Below, one piece after another: positions 25,170 through 35,460 of a stretch of DNA of 47,516 nt. This stretch comes from Ministeria vibrans ATCC 50519 (taxonomy: Eukaryota; Opisthokonta; Filasterea): contig CALSCP010000579.1 in assembly GCA_943704425.1 (NCBI GenBank), positions 25,584 through 73,099 on the forward strand, written 5' to 3'. The translations under genes and the position numbers were made by a program. The notes beneath the pieces were generated by a model that was given only the letters and a program-made list of their open reading frames with translations, was not told where the DNA came from and searched no databases. How positions within the stretch are numbered: position 1 is the stretch's first letter; each line of letters opens with the position of its first letter.

Positions 25170-26552
25170 TTATTCGACCGCCCACTTGCGAAAGCCAGCG
25201 GGGGTTTTCTCACTCTCACACAAAATCGACATTTCCCTCTCAATCGCACTCTCACACTTTCCCTCTCTCAGCATTGCACTCCGCACATAACAGCTGTACA
25301 CACTCTTCCAGTTCGACGCCAACACAGTGTCAGTGAACACAGTAGAGTGGCATCGGCGCAGGTGAGGACGCATATTGTCCGCCCGCGACACTGAGTGCGA
25401 GCAGATGGCACATCGAGTGCGATACACACTCAGCACATGATACTTACTGAAATGATCAGCCACATACCTCTTTGTGAATGGTACAGCGTCACACACTTGT
25501 CCCGTCGCCGGTCGCACCATTCGACATTTGAACCGACCATTGGACAGTCGCTCAAAAGACGCGTCGAGATCCACCGCGCCACAACCACTCCCCGCTTCCC
25601 GCTCCTTTTGCGCACGCGACAGCCAAGCAGCAAACGACGACGGCACTCGCTCACACTCACGCAACAACTGCAGCTCACGCACAATCACAGACTCACTCGC
25701 ACTGCGCTCCTCCAGAGCACTGCGCACAAGTGAAGCGTACACTCTCAGCCAGTCACAGCCACGAGTGAATACATCACTGTGCGATTGCAGCAGGTGGCGC
25801 TTAAACGCGTTTCTGGTTGATGCTACATCCTCCTTGCACATCACACAGTTGACGCGGAACACACTCCGAGGATGGCACATTGAGAAATGATGCCCAACCC
25901 ACTCAGGCACAAATCCAAGTCCCGCACACACTCGTCCGTCCACCAATCGACACCGACACCGCACCTTGCCATTACCCAGCATCTCAAACACACTCGTGTC
26001 CTCCTCATCCTTCTCGCCTCGTGCCATCGCCAACCAAGTCACAAATCCCATTGGGACTTGTTCGTGATCGTAACGACCAAACACCTTCGCCACTTCTCCC
26101 TCAACGTCCTCCTCTTCTCCGTCGCGCTCCAATGCCGCACGCACCTCTCGCAGATAGACAGTCTTCCATCCTCCGTCCTCCAATGAACCGCGTTCCATGA
26201 CGGTGGCTGTGAATTTGTTGCTGTGGTGTGAAGCAACGTGACGTTTGAGGTTGCGCACACCAACATACGAATTACAGACGACACAGGCAACGCGGTGCTT
26301 GCTCGTGGGATGGCACGTGGAAAAATGATCCTGCACACCCTCGCCCACAAACCCCTGTGACCGACATGGCTCCCCGGTGGCTGTAGGAAAGCGACACACA
26401 ATCTTTCCGTTAACGCCCAATGCAAAACAAGCGCCAATCTCACTTGGCGGATCCGTCCGGCATCGTTCGCCCGTCTCCGACACCATCAGCTCCATGTTGT
26501 ACGCATACGCACGACCGGCCGCCACTGCAACGCGATCCCACGGTTCGCTCAT
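25170..26552 (-). CDS. Novel protein of three tandem paired zinc-finger modules
   Basis: An intronless 460-residue protein built of three copies of a roughly 125-residue module (about residues 45-175, 190-311, 332-458). Each module has finger A (C-x9/10-C-x12-H-x4-H: Cys53/63 His76/81; Cys199/209 His222/227; Cys343/354 His367/372), then exactly 8 residues, then a C2H2-like finger B (C-x2-C-x11-13-H-x3/4-H: Cys90/93 His105/109; Cys236/239 His253/258; Cys381/384 His397/402). After finger B comes a shared helical tail: FT, a Trp, VY, VR.A, then E..P..F..W. All metal ligands are conserved. Zinc binding and nucleic-acid or protein binding are inferred from ligand spacing; I recognise no named family. 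Finger A's HFS.CHP signature recalls BED or other chromatin fingers but does not match them. It stands out by having no intron in an intron-rich region. Confidence 0.88.
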   Translation of the reverse strand: MSEPWDRVAVAAGRAYAYNMELMVSETGERCRTDPPSEIGACFALGVNGKIVCRFPTATGEPCRSQGFVGEGVQDHFSTCHPTSKHRVACVVCNSYVGVRNLKRHVASHHSNKFTATVMERGSLEDGGWKTVYLREVRAALERDGEEEDVEGEVAKVFGRYDHEQVPMGFVTWLAMARGEKDEEDTSVFEMLGNGKVRCRCRLVDGRVCAGLGFVPEWVGHHFSMCHPRSVFRVNCVMCKEDVASTRNAFKRHLLQSHSDVFTRGCDWLRVYASLVRSALEERSASESVIVRELQLLRECERVPSSFAAWLSRAQKEREAGSGCGAVDLDASFERLSNGRFKCRMVRPATGQVCDAVPFTKRYVADHFSKYHVLSVYRTRCAICSHSVSRADNMRPHLRRCHSTVFTDTVLASNWKSVYSCYVRSAMLREGKCESAIEREMSILCESEKTPAGFRKWAVE

Positions 26553-26760
26553 GCCTGTGAGGCTTTCGGTTTGAGAATTAACACTCGCTGTCTCACTCTG
26601 ATCTCCCAGCCAGCTCCACTCTATGATCAGGGAGTGTCACACTCACTCCAGTCACAGTAAAAAAGTGACCTCGTCACCTCGCTGGCTGAGCGATTCAACA
26701 ATTGGAATGGTCACGAATAAATTTCAAAATTTTTCTGACTCTGATAATTCATAATTGATA

Positions 26761-27365
26761 ATGCACCGCCCAAGAAGAGTTCTGGTCGTCGCTAAAGAGA
26801 CCCGCTTTATGTTAGAACAACGGGTTCTGTCGAGGCGGCCCAAGCCAAAGAACATGGAGGCGCTGCGAGTGCGTGATCAGGTTCGTGTGGCGTCTGCAGT
26901 CGCCAAGTTCAATCGTTCACCAAAACGATGTTGCAGATCCATCAAGAGTCACTTTCGCTTGTGTGCGACGCCTTAGACAACGAAGGCATCGAGTACAACG
27001 TCAAGCTTGGTTCGACGTGCACCCGTACGCGGAGAAAGAGAGACGGCACAATAATAACCATCAGGATTAAAATGATTACACTTTACGCTTTTGCTTTGTG
27101 TGTGGCGTCACATCACAGGTGACGATGTGCGCTGCGTTGATGCGGTTGTCTCTGCTGGCGGCGATGGGACACTCTTGCGAGCGGCCATGCTGATTGACGG
27201 GCCGCATATTCCTCTGTTGGGCATCAATACAGATCCAGAGCGATCTCTGGGATTGCTGACGGTCAATCGGGGTCAAGGCATTCCCAACGTCCACAGCACC
27301 GTCAAGGTACTTGTCACCATCGTGTGGTGTTGTCTGACGGTTGCTTTGAAATGTGTCTTCTTTTC

Positions 27366-27408
<43 letters not shown>

Positions 27409-28447
27409 GCGTTGTAGGCGTTTGCAAATGGGGCACTAGAGGAGCAGCGACGCTATCGTATTCGCGTGTCGATTGGACAGCCGATCCGCAGTCGACGTGA
27501 GAACGCAGGGCAGAACGAGAATCAGAGTGGCAGAAGAGGAGGGGAAGACGGACAAGAAGTAGGAGAAAGAGAAGGAGAGCCGGGAGAAAGGCCCTTACTG
27601 GCACTCAACGAAGTGGCACTGATGGAAACAGTGCATATGCGGACGTTTCGCTGTGAACTGCGCGCCAAGGACGCCAACGATTCCAGTGACGAGCACGCAG
27701 GTACATCAGAGTACAGAAAAACAGACACACACACACACACACACACCACTGTGATGCGAAAAAGTAGGGAGTAAAGAGGCGGTGAAGTTTGCGTCGAGTG
27801 GAGTTTTGCTTGCGACAGGCTCGGGCAGCACAGGGTGGATGGCCAGTACACTGCGCGTGGACGAGCGCACTGTCAGCACCCTCCTAGGCCTGGCACGCGC
27901 CCCGCTCGACGACGCACACGCCACCGTGCAGCGCGTCACGAGGGTCCGTCTCACTATACTGTGAGTGTTTTGTAGTCTGACCACTCTCTCTGTGTGTACA
28001 TATAGGAGTATAATCAGCTGGTTGAGTTTGCACCGGACGACCCACGCATGCGCATTGTGCCGCAGGAGATCATTGTCAACCGCATTCACGAGAATCCCGT
28101 CGCTCTTCCTGTCAGAGAACAAGATAGATCGCGAGAGAGAGAGAGAGAGTGTGTGTGTGTAATGTGAATGTGGCGTCTCACTCTGTTTCTCTCTCTCTCT
28201 CTCACTCACTTTGTTTCTTTCTCCCTCCTCTCTCTCTATCACTTTGTTTCTTTCTCCCTCCTCTCTCTCTGTCTCTCTGTCTCTCTTGTAGGTGTTTGCC
28301 TCTGAGGTGTGTATGACGACTCCTTCGCCCGAGGCTATTGTGCTTCTCGATGGCAATGCCGACCATCCCGTGCCCCGTGATGCGCCTGTCTACTTTGACA
28401 TTTTGCATGACGATGCACTCATTACGCTGCACCACCCCAAAACATAA
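26761..28447 (+). CDS. NADK2: NAD kinase, mitochondrial NADK2 type
   Basis: Phosphorylates NAD to NADP. Proposed exons: 26761-26880, 26937-27024, 27119-27306, 27418-27700, about 27765-27943, 28006 to about 28098, and 28292-28447, for about 368 residues. The catalytic signature AGGDGTLLRAA and the NADK2-type GINTDPERS block are in exon 3. Exon 4 includes ALNEVALME (the family's NE motif region). Exon 5 has SSGVLLATGSGSTGW, the diacylglycerol-kinase-like glycine loop. EYNQLVEFAPDDPRMRI and VLLDGN complete the C-terminal domain. A charged Arg/Glu/Gly insertion (residues about 155-185) is unusual. The exon 5 acceptor (purine-rich) and exon 6 donor are the weakest joins. Introns carry GT, CA and CT-core repeats. 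Confidence 0.9.
27370..27401 (+). repeat. (TG)n microsatellite in NADK2 intron 3
   Basis: About 15 TG units just upstream of the exon 4 acceptor. Confidence 0.95.
28130..28290. repeat. CT/core satellite in NADK2 last intron
   Basis: GA and GT runs, then CT runs with two core copies (tttgtttctttctccctcc), ending ctctgtctctcttgtag. Here the CT repeat runs straight into the 3' splice site and so provides its polypyrimidine tract. Confidence 0.9.
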
Positions 28448-28706
28448 GAGACGTGTCACAAATTCAAAGGCAAACACAAGAAGAAATAAAAAAGTACACA
28501 CTGTAAACGCAATGTTAGTTATTACGTTTCTGAGTTCTAACGAATAATAATTATCGATTAACGAATCACGCCCTGTAGCAATCATATTGAACAGAACGTC
28601 ATAATATTGAAAAATACTCATAACCAGTCATCAATCAATGGTCTATTGATCTTCGATTACAAATTCAAATTTCAAAGTTCTATTTGTGTTTTGTTGTAGT
28701 TTCACG

Positions 28707-29592
28707 ATGAGCGGACGACGCGTGCTGTTCGTCAACAACTTGTCGTCGCGCACGAGTGCCGATGACCTTCGCTACGAATTCAAACGATTTGGCGTACGTC
28801 TCTCGCCATCACTCCCTCCACGACACCCACCCCTCTCCTTGCATAGAGACTCTCGCGATGCGACATCCCCCCAACCCGCCGTGGCGCTCCGTAAGCCGAT
28901 TGAGCGTGTCTGTCGCTTTTTTTTCACTAAAAACGAATTTACTCTCCTGCTCGACAGGTACGCCTTTGTCGAGTACGAGGACCCGCGGGATGCACAGGAT
29001 GCGTACAAGGATATGCATGAACGGATGATCAGCGGAACTCGCATTCGCGTTGAGGTACGTCAGACAAATACACTGGAAAAAAACGAACAGGCGACAAGAG
29101 ACGTTTTAACACACATAACACTTTTCAGTGGGCCAAACGAGCACCATCGCGCGCATGGCGGGGCGAAGGGCTTTCCGCAGGAGGCAGTAGCAGCAGTCGA
29201 GGGCGCTCGCGTTCGCCGCCTCCGCGCTCGCGAGGCTCAGACCGCGACCGGTCGCCTCCGCCGCGTCGACACGCATCGTCGCGCTCTCCACCGCCTTCCT
29301 CCTCGCGCGACCGCCGCTCGTCTCGCTCTCCTCGCCGTGCCTCTCGCTCTCCTCGCCGTGCCTCTCGCTCTCGTTCCCCTCCTCCTCCCCGCCGCTCCTC
29401 CCCCCATCAGTCTCCTCCGCCCCGCGAGTAAGAGCACAGCACATCAACAACAAGTCGAACAGTATGCTCATCTCTGTTGTTGGTTTTGTTTTTAGCGGTT
29501 CGTCTGCTCGCGAAGACGATTTTCGACGGAAATCAACGTCGCCCACCCCCGAACCCCGTGTGCGTGGAACAAGCGCATCTCCTGACGCATAA
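28707..29592 (+). CDS. SR-family splicing factor (RRM plus RS domain)
   Basis: An RNA-binding splicing regulator of 207 residues. Proposed exons: 28707-28793, 28847-28890 (only 44 bases), 28958-29054, 29129-29427 and 29496-29592, all in phase. The N-terminal RRM has RNP2 VLFVNNLS and RNP1 YAFVEYED, linked by the microexon that restores RLSRCDIPPTRRGAP, followed by GTRIRVEWAKR. The rest is an RS domain rich in SRSPPPR, SPRRAS and SRSRSP units, expected to be phosphorylated by SR-protein kinases. It ends ...GTSASPDA. The domain plan is like metazoan SRSF proteins with one RRM. A plausible acceptor (ttgttgtag) just before the ATG suggests an intron in the 5' UTR. Confidence 0.88.
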
Positions 29593-29653
29593 AAAAAGTT
29601 TTTAAATTTATTATGACACATTATGAGAAAAAAATGAGAGAGGAACTGCGATC

Positions 29654-30818
29654 TTAAGAGGACTGTAACTGTTTGACCTTATCGTCGAGTAACTTATCGA
29701 CAGTCTTTCCAGCGGCCTTTGTCAAATCCTCAACCTAAAAGAAACGGGGCAATGAAACGAGGAGCGAGAGAGAGAGAGACAACACCTTTTGCTCGTCTCG
29801 CTTGCGGTCGTCCTTGCTGGCGATGCCCTGGGCGGCCTTGATGGCGTGTGCGCGAGCCCTGCGCATCCGCACACGCGTTGTCTCTGCCAGCGACCGCACC
29901 GTCTTGACCCACTCCTGGCGCAACTCTTTGGTCACCCTAGCAACGCAAAGGGAGAGAGAAGACACACGTACACACACGTACACACACACACAGTTACTCT
30001 TGGTGTAGGTTTGATGTGCTGTTCGCGTACTTGGGGAGTGCTATGGTGATCTTGTGGCCTTCGCCTGCGGCTGAAAATGTCGATGCAGTCTCGTTGAGCA
30101 CTTTGATGGCCTCGGGGACAGTCTACATGCAGTGCTAATTCACTCACGACTGTGTCCCTTTTCGTGTGTCTTTCTCTCGCTCTCTACGCGTGTGTCTGTA
30201 CCGACTGATCATAGGCCGTGAAGACAAGGGTGCTTGCGTCGCGCACGACCACTGAGCCCAGTGAGGTGAGCGGAAGCGACTTCCCACTGGGGTCGGGTGT
30301 GTGAATGCCGTGCAGGAGTTCTACGCGAGTCCTCTGCTGTTAATCGTCTCTCTTTGTTTGTGTCTGTGTCCTCGCCTGCTTACGAGGATTCGCTCGGCCG
30401 ACGCGGAAGGCGGCCATGTCGCGCTTGAGCGCTGCCACGCTCGCATCGAGATCGTGCGCCAATCGCTCAAAGTTGACACCTTTCAGTGCGCTTGTGTCTG
30501 CTGCGCCCCCTTGGCCGCCCACGTCGTCCTCGTCGTCATTGTCGCCATCGTCGTCGTCCTGACGCTTGCCCTTCTTGGATCCCTTCTTGCCTGCAGCAGC
30601 GAGTGGGGTCAGGAGCGCATACAGAGCGATTCGTGCGCACCTCCTCCGCCTCCTCCTCCTCCTCCTCCCGCAAACTTCTTTTTCCCTCGCACACCAAACG
30701 CAGCAGCACACATTCGTGTCATGGAGGAGTCGTTCGAGAGAGGCACAAGTGCCCGTGACAGCTGTGTGGGCTGCATTCGCGAGCAGGACGCAAGAGCGAG
30801 ACGTGTCAAAGTGAGCAT
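29654..30818 (-). CDS. MRRF: Mitochondrial ribosome recycling factor
   Basis: Splits terminated mitoribosomes together with EF-G2mt. Proposed exons: 30818-30641, 30590-30384, 30320-30202, 30122-30031, 29936-29786 and 29734-29654, for 275 residues with all phases matching. Exon 1 is a mitochondrial presequence (MLTLTRLALASCSR) ending in a poly-Gly run. A Lys/Asp-rich linker follows. The RRF fold is clear: helix 1 with AFRVGRANPQLL, domain II with VVVRDASTLVFTAYDQ and TVPEAIKVLNE, then KVTKELRQEWVKTVRSLAETTRVRMRRARAHAI and the final helix DDKVKQLQSS. It is convergent with the SR gene (61 bases). Confidence 0.92.
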
Positions 30819-31029
30819 GTCAATAGAATATTAAATTTACTGAATGAATACGGACTATCTGGTGATCACTGATCATTTGATGAAGGTGGAATCGATTGGG
30901 GTCCCATATCTATTATCTAACGAGTAAATTGTTGCGGAATCATACGTGAGATGGCAGAGTTTCTGCGTGAAAGGAAGGTAGAAATATTTACTACATACAA
31001 GTTTCATACAAAACACCAGCCAAAGACGA

Positions 31030-31788
31030 CTAATACGGCTTGGTGCGAGCAGACGCAGTCGTCTTTGGCACAGGCGCCTTCCCGCCTTCACCCAACCCAC
31101 TGTCAGCTCTCTTCGGACTCACACCAGTGCGTGTGGCTGAGTCGACAGCAGTCGGTCGCTTGCTTTGTGTTGCATGCGCTGTCGCTCCGCCTCGCTTCGC
31201 TTCCATTGACTTGAGCTTTGCTTCAATTGCTGTAATGGCCTCTGCCTCACACCCTCGCTCAAGAAACACCAGCTTTGAGTTCACCACCGTGGGCGGCACA
31301 GCTCCTTCAGCCGTCTACACCAACACACAGTCAACACATCCCCTCTCCCCCTCTTTGTTTCGGCAGCGAACCTTTTCACGACACGAATTGACAATAATGG
31401 CACGCCCCAGCGCCTTCTTTCCGTTCAACTTCATGCGCACCAAGTTGCAATCCTACGCACCGAGTCGCTGTAAGGTCCCACACACACACACACACACACA
31501 CAGACCCACACACTACCTTGTCTGTGTGGAATTCGGCGAAGCAGTACCCTTTGCTCTCGCCGTGTTCTTTGATAAGAGACACCTTGGCAACTGGGGCGAT
31601 GCGCTCAATGATGGCGCGAATGTGGTTTCTACAGCAAAAGGGTAAACGGGATGTGGAGAGATCTTTTCTATTTGGTACTCATTCAAACGCCGCTCAAGGT
31701 TTCCAATCTACGGCGAAGACGCACACAGTCAGATGCACAGTATACAGTGGCGTCGCGAGCGTACCCACAGCCGTCGACTGTCTGCCAT
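31030..31788 (-). CDS. RBM18: RBM18-like RRM protein
   Basis: Small single-RRM RNA-binding protein of unknown role. Proposed exons: 31788-31765 (24 bases), 31707-31679 (29 bases), 31628-31517, 31452-31372 and 31314-31030, for 176 residues (human RBM18 is 190). Splicing builds RNP2 as RLWIGNLERRL across two microexons; RNP1 is KGYCFAEF. Exon 4 gives MKLNGKKALGRAIIVNS. The tail helix ITAIEAKLKSME matches the characteristic AKIKAIEAKLK helix of RBM18. The C-terminal 60 residues are low-complexity and basic. All four introns are 50 to 64 bases. Confidence 0.85.
31481..31501 (-). repeat. (CA)n microsatellite in RBM18-like intron 3
   Basis: About ten CA units in the short intron between exons 31517 and 31452. 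Confidence 0.9.
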
Positions 31789-32561
31789 GGCGCAAAGCAA
31801 AAGCAAGCGGAAGTGTGAAAGGTTTAAGCAGACCGGCACACCCAAACAAGTAGAATGGACAGTGGGACGGCTATGGCCTGTTGCGAAAATACGGTCGGTG
31901 GGACCCTCTGGTGTGAATGAATGAATAGAATGACAAATTAATAAACAAATGCGGAACGTGATCCAAATCACAAAAAACATATCTAATGTGGTGCTAATCC
32001 CACTTTTAGTGGTGAGATCGGTGTCACGGCGTCGGCTTTGCGCCCGATGAGCAGCAAACAGCGGCCTACGGAGAGGTCTTTCAGTCTGATCAATACCGAA
32101 TGATAGTTCAGTGATGTGACAGTGACATCAGATTATTCAGACCATATTCTTTGATCCTGAATCCTGCGCTTGATCATAAGCAATTCCAGCCAATCCAACG
32201 CCCTCTCACAGTTGACAGTCCCACTAAGCGTTTCCCACCTCGTTAATCACCGCCACCAGGCGAACCGTTGGCCACGGCTCAGACCACGGTGGTGCTACGG
32301 TGTATCCTAACGAGTAAGTCGAGTAACGTGTACTCGTGTTGTTCGTGTAGGCGTGCTGAGCGGCCTGAGCCAGCCGATCAAGGATCGGACTTGGGCTTCC
32401 GCATCAATAGTAGTATCAAGTGGCAATATAATAATTGTGAACGCGATCAATGATTCATGATTGTGAATTGGTAACAATTATTTGATTCCTCTGACTCTCT
32501 GCTCCGCCTCGGTGACTAGCGTGCCTCTTGTTTCCTGTGTGCATCTACGATCAAGGCGATC
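31789..32561. other. Long divergent intergenic region with a possible spliced transcript
   Basis: 773 bases between RBM18-like and GCP2, the longest gene-free stretch in the window. At 32293-32350 a good donor (cgagtaagtcgag) and acceptor (tgttcgtgtag) bracket a 50-60 base gap, which could be an intron in a 5' UTR or a tiny gene. An open frame follows the acceptor to a stop at 32453, but no homology was recognised. At 31990-32150 there are short hairpins (ccacttttagtgg; tgatgt/acatca). I see no tRNA or spliceosomal RNA signature. Confidence 0.35.
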
Positions 32562-35122
32562 ATGTCTACGGAGTATCGCTTGAACCATTTGATCGCCCGG
32601 CTGCTTACGCTCCTGGACAGTCCTGATCGCGAGAACCCCCAGCAGTACTTGCGTCTGTTGTCGCCCGCCAGCGAACGCGCGCGCGTCATCGTCTCGCAGC
32701 TGTACCCTGTGCGTGGCTCTGAGACACGCAGTAAACTCGCCCAGGTGAGTGCGACCCCAGTCCTTCCAGATTCAATTGCGCGCCAAACTCAAATATTGTG
32801 TGTTTACCGTTTTTTTTTTCTTTTTTTCTTTCGTCTGTTTTTGTGTTTTCAAAAAGAACGCTCCGTCTCCTTCGTCATTTCTCGCGTGCTGTGACAGCCT
32901 CTTCCACCAGCGCGTCCCCGAGCTCGGTGCGTTTCTGCACATTCTCGCGGGCATTAGCGACGATGCGACATTGCGAGCCATGGTGCGTTTTCGAGCGCCC
33001 CCCTCCGCAACGGGCGCTGTGTACGCCGCCGCGAACGAAGCACGCGCGCCGCGCGCGGACGAGAACGCGGCTGACGAGGGCGACGATGTGCTGGACAAGC
33101 TACAGGCGCAGCTGCTGACCAAGGCGGCGGCAGGCACGGCTGCTGCGAGCGAGTGGAAGAGTGCGTTTGATGGGCCTCAAGCACGCCTGAAGCGTCGTCT
33201 GGCGGCGCTGCCTGTCATGCCACGCTGGCAACGAGGCTCGCGACCCTACCTCACAGCAGGCTTTGTTGATTTCGGCCTGGCTGTTCCGGGCGCCAGTCGA
33301 GTGGCACCCGCCAGTGAACTGCCCATTCCCGTGCAGGAGATGGCCGTTGTCGAAGACTTGCTCTACCTCATGATTGGCATTGAGGGGCGCTACGTGCGTC
33401 TGCGTCATCAAGATGCCTCTGCACACGACGCTGGAGGCGCCCTCTCTGTCTCGTTTCTTGCACGAGCGCCTTCCGACGCGGACGCCAACGACGTTCATTT
33501 TGATGTGGATCCGACGCTCGACCCGTCCATCAGCCAGCTAGTTGGTCGCATCTTGCCACTCTGTCGCGACTACAACCGCATCTGCCGGTTTGTCGAGTCG
33601 TGTTCCATGGATTTTGAGCGGGGTGCCGTGGTACACGCACTGTGTGCGAGCATTCGCGAACTCCTCAAGGAGTACACTGTGCTTGTGGCACAGCTCGAAC
33701 ACGCACTGGCAAGCGGCTCGCTCTCACTGCAACGACTTTGGTTCTATGTGCAACCGTCATTGGCATCGTTGGGCACTGTCGCGAGCACAGTACGCCAGAT
33801 TGCGGCTGCAGGCGCGAATGCGCGCGGTGCAACCGTCCTCACACTGTTGCACGAGCGGGTGCTGCTGTCGACGGGCGACGCGCACAAACACGACCTGTGT
33901 GTGTTCCTTGCGCGCTCTGCCTCAGCCCCGTTCTTTCGTATGCTTCACGCGTGGATCTACCGTGGCGTCATCATTGACACCTTTGGTGAGTTTTGCGTCG
34001 AAGAGCGCGAAGAGATGCGCAAAGAGAATCTTCGTCGCGACTACAATGATACGTACTGGGAACTGCGCTACACCATTGTGCCCGAGCGGGTGCCCGTCTT
34101 CCTTGCGCACTGTGCCGACACGCTCTTGCATGCGGGAAAGTATCTTAATGTTATTCGCGAGTGTGGTCGCGACGTGTCCTATCCCGACGTAAGTGAGAGA
34201 GTGTGTGAGAGGCTTAATAGATCAAGACATATAATATTAATTATTATAATATAATTATATAATTATATGATAGAGAGAGGGGAGATATAACAAGTGAAGG
34301 AGACGCGATAGAACAAATAGGAAAGGGGAAATAGAACAAGCGTGAGAGCGAGAGAGAGTTGGCAAGAGGTTGATGTGGGGTTTGTTAAGCGACTCATTGC
34401 GACCTTCCGTTGCAATGTGGAACGCTTTGTTTCATTCTGTTTTTTGGCTCGTAGGCAACTGCTCTGGAGTACTCACCGGTGGAGCACGGTCTGACGGATG
34501 CTATTGCAAAGGCCCATGTGTATGCGAGCCGCACTCTTTTGACGTATCTCGTGGAGGAACATTCGCTCTTTGACAGCTTCCGCTCGCTTAAGCACTACTT
34601 TCTCTTCGACTTTGTAATCATTGAGTTTGTTGTCGTGGTGTGTGGGGTTTTGACGTTTTTCATTTGGTTTTTGTATTAGGGAGACTTTATGGTGCATTTT
34701 ATGGACACGGCGGACAGTGAGTTGCGGAAGGGCCTGAAAGAGTGCCAAGTGGGGCGGGTACAGTCGCTGCTGGAGATGGCGATTCGCGGGAGCAGTGTGT
34801 CGCACATGAATTCGGCGAGACGGACGTCTCTGCCCGACGAGAAGGAAGAGGACTCGGGTGCTCTTAGTAATATGAGGAGTGAAGAGGGTGGCAGTGCGAG
34901 TCGGTTGCGCTGTGCTCTGGTCCCCTACAGTCTCACCACTCAGTTGTTCCGCATCATCAATGCCGGCGACAAGACAGCCCCGCCTCCCCTTCACTCCTCC
35001 TCCGACGTCGACCGTCTACCTGCCACGGCTCTTGAGGCTTTTACCTTTGACTATGAGGCACCCTTTCCCCTTTCGCTCGTTATCAATCGCAAGTCGGTCA
35101 CCAAGTATCAATTGCTCTTCCG
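32562..35122 (+). CDS. TUBGCP2: Gamma-tubulin complex protein 2, C-terminus missing
   Basis: Core subunit of the gamma-tubulin small complex that nucleates microtubules. Proposed exons: 32562-32744, 32911-34188, 34455-34613 and 34680-35122 (phase 2 at the end), about 687 residues. The GRIP1 region has PVQEMAVVEDLLYLMIGIEGRY. GCP2-specific blocks are DTFGEFCVEE, DYNDTYWELRYTIVPERVP and AGKYLNVIRECGRDV. GRIP2 begins with LTDAIAKAHVYASRTLL and GDFMVHFMDTADSELR, and exon 4 ends with PLSLVINRKSVTKYQLLFR. In other species about 200-250 more residues follow (the gamma-tubulin-contacting GRIP2 end). They are absent: after exon 4 there is only the (GA)n block, then an opposite-strand gene. Confidence 0.92.
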
Positions 35123-35154
35123 GTCAGTATCGTACATGGGAGGCACAGATAGAT

Positions 35155-35410
<256 letters not shown>

Positions 35411-35460
35411 CGCATATATAACATATAATTATTATATATAAAATATTATATACTTCCTAC

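Noticed and set aside
27944-27966. Strong donor-like ctgtgagtg as the NADK2 exon 5 end
   Set aside because: It is in the wrong phase for the next exon (EYNQLVEF). The weaker agg|GTCCGT keeps the family alignment VTR-EYN.
31990-32110. Possible spliceosomal RNA (a gctttgcgc string, a gatga and a ctga box)
   Set aside because: The pieces do not align with U4, U5 or C/D snoRNA layouts beyond a few bases, and no supporting stems were found.
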